A stretch of DNA of 64,000 bases from Collybia mongolica. Lineage: Eukaryota > Basidiomycota > Agaricomycetes > Agaricales > Clitocybaceae. Under the pieces are notes generated by a model. It was given only the letters and a program-made list of their open reading frames with translations, ran no database searches and was not told the origin of the DNA. Of the stretch, positions 44,683 to 54,461 are shown in pieces (positions within the stretch are counted from its first letter, which is position 1; the number at the start of each line of letters is the position of its first letter). The DNA lies in contig JAAXNY010000010.1 in the NCBI GenBank assembly GCA_013420905.1, positions 2,418,001 to 2,482,000 of the forward strand, in the 5' to 3' direction. A program made the translations under genes and the position numbers.

Positions 44683-45585
44683 TAGCTGTGGCATTCTTTT
44701 GGCTCTGGACTGAGATTTCTGCTTGCATTTTGATTTTGGATCAATTCAAATCTCTTTGGATCATTCTGGCATTGACATGGCTACCAGTCACTTGTGCTTA
44801 TAATCCTGAACAAAGGTTTCCTGATATTTCATTTCAGGAATTCAGTATCTTTGTATCAGAGAATTTCAATTCTGAAATTCCACTGAGTACTGTACTCATG
44901 GCTTTGCTCACAATGACCAACAACACAGATTTGCTTAGTCTTCATGCTAAAGATATGACATCTGGTCGTTTATCTTTCACTGGTTGGATGACTTCTCTTG
45001 CCTTTATCATGATACAATTGCTAGGCAATGATGCATCATTCCTTGTGGTGTTGTGGTAGCTTGAACAAAATTTGCTTGTTCTGAATCTCCAACCAATATT
45101 CTCAACTTTTTAAATAAAGTTTATCCTGAGAAAGAAACTCGATCATCCTATATCTGCATTGACAAAGCTTGCTTGGTACTTCAAACTGCTCTTGCCAATC
45201 CCATTTACAATGATTGGCTGGATACATCAAGATTAATTGTTGATGTTTATCATTATAAGAATCATTGTACTTCGGATTACTTGTGTCAAAAATGGTGTAA
45301 TCCAGCACCCTTGAATGGTTCTGCACCAAATCTTGTTGTTGTGTCTCAGGACAATCAAAGCAATCCTTACTACAAGCGTGCATTCAATACACAAGTAAGT
45401 ATTGTTTATACACACTTTAATATTTATTAATTTTAAAACAGGCTTGTGAACAACTCAATGTATGGTTGGGTGGATTTGAATCTATCATGAAAAGAATGAC
45501 TGGAGAAAACTTTGATTGGTTTATCCATGTTATGCTTTTTTATCATACTCAACAGATTTTAAAAAGACAGGCTGAAAGAGAGTAA
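44683..45585 (+). CDS. CxC5/CxC6-like protein of the kind associated with KDZ transposases
   Basis: The first part reads ILALTWLPVTCAYNPEQRFPDISFQEFSIF, a helical region up to 45059 where a TAG ends the frame. The conserved part starts near 45120: ETRSSYICIDKACLVLQTAL, NDWLDTSRLIVDVYHYKNH, YLCQKWCNPAPLNGSAPNLVVVSQDN and YYKRAFNTQ. After an intron (GTAAGT to AAACAG, about 45394-45442) come ACEQLNVWLGGFESIMKRMT and FYHTQQILKRQAERE. This matches the C-terminal half of fungal CxC5/CxC6 proteins as I know them from published work on KDZ transposons. The stop at 45057 and a frame change before 45120 mean it may be broken. Its last codons survive in the deletion derivative at 28830-28862. Confidence 0.65.
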
Positions 45586-45928
45586 TTTAGTACTTCAAAA
45601 TGTTAGATATACTGTTGACTTTATTGACTGTTTTGACTTAAAACTTATGAATTCTGATCAGAATCCAAGCGGAATGTTGCAGAATTCCTTTGAGAATTTT
45701 CTTCTTCCACACTTTGTAAGAAATTCCTCAAAATTCTGCGGAATTCCAATGATTTCAATTGGAATTCTGTGTTCTGAGCGGAATATTGCGGAATTCCTCA
45801 AAGGAATTTTCTGTTTTAAAACTTTTTCAAAATCTTCCTGCATTCCTCTGGATTCCAATTGGATTCCTGTCGGAATTCCAGATTCCAATTGGAATCCTCT
45901 GCAGGATGTGGGGGAGTGTGAAGTACTG

Positions 45929-47191
45929 CAAAAGTTTATCAAATTGTATCAACTTACTACTTCTTTGGTTTCACAGCTTTTGAACTTTGACCCTTCTTCC
46001 CCACTTTAGGCTTGTTCTCTGCATCACGCCCTCCAGAACTTGGTTCCACAGCCTTAGACTTGCCCTTCTTTTTGCTAAACTGTTTCTGCACTTCTTCAAC
46101 CTTTTCATCATCCTTGGACTTTTTCAAATCCTCCCCCTGCCCATGCAAAAACTTGTGCAGTGATCCAAGGTTATAATCATTTGCAGAAAATCCCCAAGTT
46201 TCTTCATCAGAAAGACAGTCTTCAGTATTTTCCAACCAGTCTATCAGAGCTGGATATTTCTCAACAAACTTGAATGGTTCATAATTTGAATAGAAATAAG
46301 AGGTTGAAGCAAAGATTCCTTTCAAATCAGCCAGTTTGGCAGCACCTTTCCAGGTGAGAGCATCCTTCATTTTCTTCATCACTGTATTAGCACAACAGAA
46401 TTCTTTGATAACATAAAGTATGGTTGCCACAATCCAGATAGAAGTGTTCAATCTCCAACTGCATAATCATAGATTGCTGAACAGATGTGAAGCAAGCAAC
46501 TATGTCAGACTCAGATGTGTTGTTTGATGTAGATGGTTCAGTTTTAGAAGGCACAGAAACAGTTGGAACAGAAGAAGTTGGAACTTGTGTGAAAGTTGAG
46601 GATTCAGATGATTCAGTCTAAAAGTATTTTTATCAGAGATATACTTCAATAAATAAAAGTAGTAAAACTTACAAATAAATGCAAAACCTATCCATGATCA
46701 TCATACTTCCAATCCACCATATCATCATCTGAAAGTGCAGCACTGTAGCGACCCTTAATGTCCCAAGTTTCTTGATTTGTGTATACATAAATCCGGTGAT
46801 TGTCATTCTTAATAGGTGAGTATAGATTGCCCAATTTGTAAAGAACAGGACCAAGGGAACTGTTAACTGGAATCTGGATGGTCATAGAAGACTTCATAGC
46901 CCTTGGATTACTATGCTCAGATTCCATAGACTTATACACATGAACAACACCCTTGACATTGGGTGGTGCAACAGGTTGGTTATATTCAAAATCAGCATGG
47001 TTCATAGCATTCCCCAATGCCTGACCACAAATGAAACCACCCACAGTGCAAGATGCACCCTACAGAGAATTCAAGTCTCCACCTACAGTGTAAGACAAAC
47101 TCAAATCTGCACCATGAGGAGACATATCAATATCCTGGGGCTCAACACCACCTGGAGATTGCATTTCTATGTCTACACTATGCTTAGGCAG
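45929..47191 (-). repeat. Inverted, near-identical copy of 43355-44617
   Basis: The 1263 bp are the reverse complement of part of the cargo gene. Two open frames (46451-45957 and 47044-46688) give exactly the same proteins as 44095-44589 and 43502-43858. The left edge is the right tip of the KDZ-linked element and the right edge is the gypsy 3' LTR. The simplest view is a second, older element in the opposite orientation, into which both the 4.17-kb element and the gypsy element inserted. An inversion-duplication is the alternative. Confidence 0.9.
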
Positions 47192-48408
47192 TGAAAGGGG
47201 GCTCCTGGGCTATAAGTGTGCTGATGCTATGAAATGTAATCTCTTACACACACACACACCAAACCTAACAATCAACACACAAACAGTAGGACTCGCCTGT
47301 TTTGAGTTCAGGTTCAAGTGCTTAGAAGCACTAAGCTTTGAATATTACTAGTCAAGGCTCTTTCCAATGATCTCTTGACGGGTTTGATTCAGACAAAGCT
47401 TCAACACAAGTTTAAAGCTTGCTAGGTATATTTATAATATCTCTCGATCCAATAGACTGAGTACCAAGTGTACATTCAATTATTAATGATCCCAAGCGGA
47501 TCTATAAGTCCAAGCAACTTATTAAACAAACAGTGCCAAGTGCACTAAGGCCAAGTGCCTAGTAATTCCAATGGACAATGCAGTACTAAGTTCCAAGTGA
47601 ACTAAGACTCTTCAATTCTGTGATCTCTTCAAACAATTCCAATCAAGACAACTTTGAAGCAATCTGAGCCTTAATTTGGGCATGCAATAGTGTTTTAACA
47701 AATGTGATTTGTATACTCTATAGTAGTGCAAAGTGGGGGCAAGATTCCTTACCTTTGCACTACTCATCTACAGTCTATTTATAGTGTACAAACTAAATAT
47801 CATACGGAATTGTAAATGTTTATATGGAACTGCGCTCCCCTGTGCCAAGGATCTGTATTTAATGCTGACGCGTCCTCTACAACTTGGCACGCATGCCATG
47901 TGTGCCAATTATGTTGTTACTTGTTACTTATCAAATATTGAAAGAGCTGGCTAAACTCTTATCCAGTCCCGACCATGCGCTTTGTTATTCAAAACAGCGC
48001 GGCACTGTCATTTACTTCTCCTGATCATCCCAGTTGTTATTCACGGTGTCCCGTCTTTTCCGGTAGTTAACACCAAGTGCCCCTGACTAGGATCAGGTTG
48101 TGCAAGTCCCGAATTTACAATTACTTCTCCTATTAATGATGATCCCTGGACTAATGATATCATACTACAATGGTTACTTATGGATTAAGATACCAAGGTT
48201 GTAACTGAGCATGGTGAATAGGACTAATAATAGACCATACTCATAGTCCTCTGTACTGATAGTGTATTATCCATTAGACTAGTTCACTCTGATTAGCCGT
48301 CTTGGAGCTTGACTCTAATCCTTTATTACCGTTTACTTGGTTATTAGAAATGATACTAATAGCCTTACTTGTTGACTTTATAAGTGCAAACAATTTTGGG
48401 CCCTATCA
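47192..48408 (-). repeat. 3' LTR of the minus-strand gypsy element
   Basis: This 1217-bp LTR reads TGATAGGGCCC...CCCCCTTTCA on the minus strand (TG...CA). It is nearly identical to the solo LTR at 59741-60956. It follows a G-rich polypurine tract, which fixes its orientation. It contains an (AC)n run near its outer end (47247-47260). Confidence 0.9.
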
Positions 48409-48423
48409 TCTCCCCCACACCAC
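48409..48423 (-). promoter_or_regulatory. Polypurine tract
   Basis: On the minus strand the sequence TGGTGTGGGGGAGA stands directly before the LTR start TGATAGG. This is the expected primer site for second-strand DNA synthesis. It shows that everything between 48424 and the integrase end (53263) lies inside the retroelement. Confidence 0.75.
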
Positions 48424-48956
48424 AAATGTAGACTGTCCTCAGCCTCTCTCTGCCAGCATGTTAGTCCAATACTTTGGGTCTGCATGTGTCTAATCATTCA
48501 GTACAAGGTCACAACGGTTCCCGCTTTTAGACAGGTAGGCATGCAATGTCAGGATTGAGCCCAAAGGTCTACTTTCCATCAGGATTGTGACAGTTATATA
48601 CGTCTCCTGAGAGAGTACTTGACATTTGGACATTGCTTTACAGATATTTCAGTCATCTGAGCATTTCTCTCATTATGTTTCTGACATTTCAGCAAGAGAT
48701 TGGTGCTCCTGCTTGTCCTTTAGAGCTTTGCAATGCAGGGTTGTGCATTTTAAAAAGCTCTCGCTTTTGCTAAGTTTTAGACAATTTGGACTTTACAGCC
48801 CATTTCTAAATTTCTTTGCTATTCACATCGCTCAACTGCTCCAACCCTTTCTTAAACAAATATGTCTTCTACTTCCACTTCTGCCATGGCTCATGCTCTG
48901 CGCTGTCCCTTTCACTCTCCAACGTGATTTTACTGACTGAGGGCCGTTCCCCCACT
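48424..48956. other. Strip between polypurine tract and antisense gene 1
   Basis: It is T-rich on the plus strand and contains no supportable reading frame. An upstream ATG at 48860 opens a short frame (MSSTSTSAMAHALRC...) that stops early. It may act as leader or promoter for the antisense gene. Confidence 0.4.
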
Positions 48957-50808
48957 ATGGTCTATGTGGACCAGCCCATCCCTTTGTTTTCTGATCTCCT
49001 TGAAGATGCCGAGGGCGACGTCTTTGTTGCCATGGAGCAAGGGTGGATCATTATGGCCAAGGAGCTCACACCCCATATGGACCATCAGGGGCCCCTTGAC
49101 CTCAATGATTTAATTGACTTCGTCAATCACTGCTCCTTGCTCATTGTATGCCCATCTTTTTCTTGTTAAAACCTTTTACTAAATTACTTATTTACTGGTC
49201 TCAGGACACCATCACTGGCGTGGTCCGTGGCGCGCACTTTTCACTGCCATACCTGGCCATTCTCCTCCTGCGCGTGCTTCACCTTCAGGTGATGTGCCTC
49301 CCGGCTGAAGCGTGCGAAGCCTCATGGTCTTCCTGGCATACAGTCATATTGGCTGACCTTGGAAACAATTCCATCCTTTTGGTAAATGGCTTATGTTTAC
49401 TCCTTTTATTCTGTCCTTGTTATACTGATTACTTTTTACTTTAGGGTCAGGCTCCCATGGTGGAGCAAGTTTTGGACCAGGTGGGGTCATGCTACAAGCG
49501 CAACAACGGTGACAGTATCTTCCAAGATACTTTCCTTGTCCCCCCTTGCATGGTTGGCGTGCCGCACCATTACCATCAGTACTGGGACAGTCGGTCTGCC
49601 TCACCCTTGCCTGCGCACTCCCCGGTTTTGGTACCTGCAGTTTGTTGATCGCTACTTTTATTACTTTTCTTCTGTTGTTGACTTATTTCAATAGCCCCTT
49701 AAGAGGAAGCGTAATGCTGGGTCCAAGGGCAAAGGCCACGCGGTTCCCCAGGTATACAATCCTTTACTACAAGAGTTTTACATTATTCCTGACTTGATTT
49801 CGAAATTCTAGTCTGACATGTTGCGCACCTGGGGGGCTGGCATTAATTCTGCGCTGTGTCCCACAGAGGCAGGTCCCGTATGTCTCCTTTCTATTTTAAA
49901 ACCCATTTACTTTTACTTATTTTTATCTTTTTAGTCCTCAGGGCAGCCGCCGGTTAAGGTTGAGGTCCCTGAGCTTCAGCTCTTTGATCAAGAGATTGTG
50001 TGCCAGCTAGCTCAGGAGGGATTCACAGAGTTGTTGCCTCCCGCGGCCCTTTCTCCTTGTTGGTCATGTAAGACCACTCATTCTAGGGATAGGGTTCAGG
50101 CGACATGCCGTAAGCATGCGCTGGTTCCCAACTGGGAGCCTACGCTGCTACGGTCTCCTATTACATCCCTGCTGGCTGACCTTGCACCTCGGCACTCTAC
50201 TGTATGTTTATCACTACTTTATTTCTTGTTACTGATCATTCTTACTAGGTTGGCTATCCTTGCACAATGTGTGCCACCCGCAGTGACATTGAGTGCTCCT
50301 TCAACAGTTGAGGTAAACCGTGCATTGAATGCGCTACTGCCAAGAAGGGGAAGTGTAGCTTCAGTCTCACTCCCCAGAAGCGTGCTAGGCTCCAGGAGGA
50401 TCTGGGGCCTATGCTTGGTGCGGGCATTTCCAGTAAGCCATTTTCTTTCTGTCTTTTTGTTTACTAATGATTTTACTTATTCTACTAGTGGTTGCTGAAG
50501 CATATGCTCAACTGGACAATGTGGACACTCTTGCTGTGGAGGTTATTCAGGCCACTAACTGCACGCTTGAAATGCGCAACTCCTTGTTGGCACGCATAGT
50601 CAGCACCATTGGTAGGTTATACAAGGAGGAAGGCCTGGAGGGCCTTCAAAACCTCTTGCTGACTACGCCAGCCATGGAGAGCACTCTCCTCTTCTACGTG
50701 GAGTTTCAGAACCTCCCTTGGTCACCCTTGGAGGTTGAATCAGAGGTTGATGACGGTTCTTCATCGTCAACCTCCTCTTCATCCGCGCCTGATAGCAAGG
50801 AGGAGTAG
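48957..50808 (+). CDS. Antisense spliced gene 1 of the gypsy element, with Zn2Cys6-like motif
   Basis: The start at 48957 reads MVYVDQPIPLFSDLLEDAEGD. GT-AG introns fall at about 49147-49205, 49382-49444, 49642-49694, 49750-49811, 49878-49934, 50202-50249 and 50431-50488. Exons include GVVRGAHFSLPYLAILLLRVLHLQVMC, MVEQVLDQVGSCY, PLKRKRNAGSKGKGHAVPQ (basic) and WEPTLLRSPITSLLADL. Next is a cluster PCTMCATRSDIEC...KPCIECATAKKGKCSF: C-x2-C-x7-C then C-x2-C-x7-C, close to the fungal Zn2Cys6 DNA-binding pattern. The acidic Ser-rich end stops at 50808. An in-frame TGA (50309-50311, probably from CGA) lies inside the cluster. The protein is unrecognised; a DNA-binding role is inference from the Cys spacing. 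Confidence 0.6.
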
Positions 50809-51394
50809 CCGCGCCGCGCCCCCCCATCTATTTTTTTTATCTACGTGTGTTTTCCCGGGCCCCTGTGCCCTTTTATTACTGCTACCTAAATTCCCCCGCC
50901 TTTCGTTGGGCTTCAATTTTATTAATTGCAGTCCAACACATGTCTTTACATACAGTCCCCTGGACTATAAACAATACAATTGGTTTTACCATTGTTCTAT
51001 TGTTTTCATAAGAAAGCTTCCACCCTTGCACCGGCTACTTAAGTTATAAATAGTACAGTTTAATTCTGGTGCAATTTTCTCAATCATTAAGACCGTGGCG
51101 CGATCACTGACTTTTTATAGACAATCTATTTCAATCCTTGTAACCTTGGTAGGTTTTTCCAAATTAATTTTGCTTATACCCATCTCCCCCTCAACACTGA
51201 ATACAACTGTCCCAGTTGTCATGCAGACACTGCCACACTCCACATGAATTTTTACAGAGCTCCTTTTTCAATTGGGCTCAGCATTTCAATTAGGCATGCA
51301 TCTCAGACCTGTTCAATTGAAATGTACAGATTTTTCTGGGGTAGAATGCACGCAACAAATGAGAGGCTGGGTAGCACTTTCCTAATTGTAGAGG
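50809..51394. other. Spacer between the antisense genes
   Basis: Mostly A/T-rich DNA with no reading frame I would defend. The right end carries the TATA-type promoter of antisense gene 2. The left part probably includes the 3' end of antisense gene 1. Confidence 0.5.
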
Positions 51395-51402
51395 TATAAA
51401 AG
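51395..51402 (+). promoter_or_regulatory. TATA box candidate for antisense gene 2
   Basis: TATAAAAG lies about 147 bp before the ATG at 51542, in otherwise mixed sequence. Position and strand suit transcription of the antisense gene rather than of the retroelement. Confidence 0.45.
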
Positions 51403-51541
51403 GGCATTGGCCGCGCTATTTTTCCAAAGACATTGCCAGACTCTATTATACTCTCTTTACAATGTTCTGTTTCGAAAAACCAATTTCCTCTGCATTATTA
51501 TGACTAGCCTCCCCAACTATTAAGACATCGAGAACTTCAAG

Positions 51542-52885
51542 ATGGTCCAAGCTCAGTGGAACACCTTTCAAGCTCGTTTATCAATGGACACCCTTGTTGA
51601 ACAAAGGGTCAGTGTCTGTAAGTTAGGCAAAACTGCGGTACACTTTTTACCAATTAAACCTTTAACGCCATTATCATAACCAACTTTTACAATTTACAGC
51701 TACTCCTGACTGAGTCCAAAATGGTTTTGACGGAGCAGTACTGGCAGAATGTTATCTTTGGCGTCTGTAAGGCATTCCAGGGACTACAACACGTATACCC
51801 CAAGTTACTTCAAGAGCCCGTCTACCATAACATTGTGACTCTTACTGCCACTATTCACCATCACTGTGAAAAGGTCCGCACTGAGCACCTCTCTCAAACT
51901 GCGGTGCATGCTTTTTACCTTATCTTGTACTTTACTGTCCTTAAACTATGGTATTCTGGTACTAGGTCCCTGCTACTGGTGGCGACATGGATGGTACTGC
52001 TATTCCAGGTGAGGTCATTGCTGGTGGTGAATATGATGGTGACATTGAAATGTCTGGTACTGACTCGGTATGTTTCTTTTTAACTACCATGCTGTCAGTG
52101 CGCAACATACTCAATGGCGTCTCTTCTTTACTCAAGACTCAAGAACATGGTCATTGATTCCGGTGCTATGGCCAGTGCTGCTGTCTCTGGACCAGCAACT
52201 AGTCATCTCCTCAGTGAAGGATCAATCACCCATAGTCGAAAAGAGAAGGAGAACATTAAGGTTCCCCATGTCAAAAGGACTAAGGCTGAAAAGGCTGCCA
52301 TCAAGGTACCTGTTCTTGTTTTTACTCTGTCTATTACTTTGTTTCTTATTCTTACAGGATGGTAAACGTTCCAAGCTCAATTGCGGCAGCACTCTTTGTC
52401 CCAAAAAGCATACAAGGCAGGACACCCCAGATGAAGATCCAAAGGCATCTGCGGAGGGTACGTTTTCTAATAATAGATGATTCTAATTTTATACCGACTG
52501 TGTACAAGATACTCGCATCTTTATTGACTTCCATCCCTCCAAGGAGCATGATGTAGTCTTAGCGCAGGCACGCTTGATTGCTGATGTGGGCAATCCCATG
52601 TCGCACATCAAGCAAGCCCTCGGTAGGATGCTTTTAAACTACCGCGCTGAGTTGGAGGAGATCAGTCATACAGTGTCCTTCTTATTGAAGCATCATGATG
52701 CCACTATGGACGAAGTCACTCACCTTAATGGTCTAATGAATGAGGCCACTCTGGAGGGAGGCTCTGACGAGGCTGCCACTGCGAGCACTACCAAAGTCCA
52801 TGACCAGGATGACAATGACAAGGAGGAGGTAGCTCCGGCTGACGTGCCCTTGCCCGAGGTTGAAAACGACTTCATATCTGCTTGA
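51542..52885 (+). CDS. Antisense spliced gene 2 of the gypsy element, helical protein of unknown function
   Basis: The start at 51542 reads MVQAQWNTFQARLSMDTLVEQR. An intron (GTCAGT to TTACAG, about 51607-51699) leads to LLLTESKMVLTEQYWQNVIFGVCKAFQGLQ...TIHHHCEKVRTEHLSQTA. Later exons read GGDMDGTAIPGEVIAGGEYDGD, SGAMASAAVSGPATSHLLSEG, a basic stretch (KEKENIKVPHVKRTKAEKAAIK), DFHPSKEHDVVLAQARLIADVG and an acidic tail ending VENDFISA. The layout (helical, basic, acidic) resembles other transposon companion genes here, such as 32640-33830, which also has an RTKAE motif. No enzyme motif is seen. Exon joins in the middle are uncertain. Confidence 0.55.
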
Positions 52886-53262
52886 GGGCAGTCCAATTAA
52901 CTTCCTCCTTAGTTATGGTGTCCCTCTCCATGCTCCTTTGTACTACTGTCTTTACTTGGCTTAACACTGTCCTTACTGCTTAGCTTTGTTGCTTATACTG
53001 TCTTTACTGCTTTTGTTTCCATACTGATTTATCACTGATGCAACTTCCGGTGTGACTTAGTAGTTTGTGGTAGTGCTGGAGCTATCCCCTCCTCAGTCTT
53101 CTCACTAGAACTTGACTCTGAATTGGACTGATCTAATTGGACTCTATCAAAAGTATAGTCATGCTCCTTGTAAACTTGTCCATTAGTGGGATCTTTTGAT
53201 TCCACTAAAGCATTTAATGTTTCACTAGAGATGTCTATTAGATCTTGCAGATTGTCCGGCAG
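52886..53262. other. Spacer between antisense gene 2 and the integrase end
   Basis: T-rich on the plus strand, likely 3' flanks of two convergent transcripts (antisense gene 2 and pol). No gene is visible. Confidence 0.5.
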
Positions 53263-53869
53263 TTAGATTGCACTCCTAGCAAAATAAGGAATAACCCTAA
53301 ACGCCCCCACTTTATGTTGCCACACTGATCCATCCATTTTGCAAACAATATAGGCTCCCCCGCGGTTTTGTCTCAGGACTATCATTGGTCCAAGGTACCA
53401 TGGTTTCAGCTTTTTATCAAGCAAACTTTCGACCTTGGTATTTCTAACTAGTACTAAACTTCCTGGTTTGAAATTATAGTCTCTGATGGTCACATGGTGA
53501 TCCTTCTCATACTGTAATAGTCTCCTTCGTTTTTCTATATTGATATGTTTCCTCATATTGGCCACATGCTGGACATGCTTAGCTAGAGCTTGCACTCTAA
53601 ACCCAATGAGTTCCTCTGTAGTCAATATTTTTCCTGGTAACTTTACTAACCAAGTGGCTTCAATGATATCTAATGGTAAGGTTGGGTGCGCGCCCGTAAT
53701 CATAAAATAAGAGGAGCAACCCGTCCCTTTCCATATAGTAATCCTGTCAGCCCACATTACATGGTGAAAGAAGTAGTACCACTTCTTTACATCACCACCT
53801 GTAGCCTTGAAGACAGCTTGACGCACATCCCAATGTGTGTGCTTGGCAATCCCATTTCCTTTGGAATTA

Positions 53870-53884
53870 TATGGTGATATACTT
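53870..53884 (+). repeat. Left target-site duplication of the LINE
   Basis: TATGGTGATATACTT, repeated exactly at 59691-59705 directly after the poly(A). It belongs to integrase coding sequence on the other strand. Confidence 0.95.
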
Positions 53885-54461
53885 GTACCAAGGGGTGCTC
53901 CCCCGCGTGGTCAGAAACTCCAAAACGTCAGACTCATGCACTGTGTTCTTCGACATTTATGATTCTTGTGGAGGAACCCACCTCCGCAGCCTTTGGAACA
54001 AGAGCTTCATGCTCGGATCCCAGTCTTTGACCATCCTGCCTGCTGACAAGCAAATAGGGGTCCCTATCTGCACAAAGTGCTGGAGGTTTGGCCACCGCAA
54101 GGAGGTCTGTCCCTTCAGAGCTCAACTGTGCTCCTACTGCAGCGGACCTCATGACGCCCGCAATCACTGCAACCTAGCGGCGTGCTGCAAGGCCGCCCCC
54201 AAGGCCACCCCACCAAGACTTGCAACACTGGCAGGTCATAAGTGCCCCCACGCCTCCCGATGTGTCAACTGTGGCCTTGCCCATGAGTCTGACGACAGGA
54301 AGTGTTCCTTTTGGAAACACCGCTATGATGCCAAATGGCTAGCGGCCAAGTACACTGTCCAGAAGGTAGGCGACGAGCTCTTACGCTTCGCACCATCTGC
54401 TAATACCCCCTTCCCCACTGTTACAGGAGACAGGCTCCGAGGACGCAGGGAGGGTACTTGA
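53885..54461 (+). CDS. LINE ORF1 (gag-like), N-terminus lost
   Basis: An open frame from the insertion point to TGA 54459-54461. It ends in a run of Cys/His knuckles: [29 protein letters not shown] and [15 protein letters not shown], typical of RNA-binding gag-like proteins of LINEs. The N-terminal half is missing through 5' truncation; the in-frame ATG upstream at 53835 lies in target DNA. Alternatively the first methionine inside the LINE (MLGSQSLTI, about 54010) could start a shorter product. Confidence 0.85.

Larger units (their letters stand above)
41757..45927 (+). mobile_element. KDZ-linked (CxC-gene-bearing) DNA element with CACTCCCCCACATC tips
   Basis: A 4171-bp element has imperfect terminal inverted repeats AGGTCTTTACACTCCCCCACATC and AGTACTTCACACTCCCCCACATC. 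Dense subterminal GGAATTCC-type palindromes lie on the left (41790-41940) and right (45650-45905). It carries a Ser/Pro-rich multi-exon gene and a CxC-type gene of the sort reported next to KDZ transposases; no KDZ transposase itself is inside. Two related fragments occur at 27579-29238 and 63197-63511. The left flank is host arm DNA and the right flank is transposon-interior DNA, so no target duplication exists. Confidence 0.8.
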
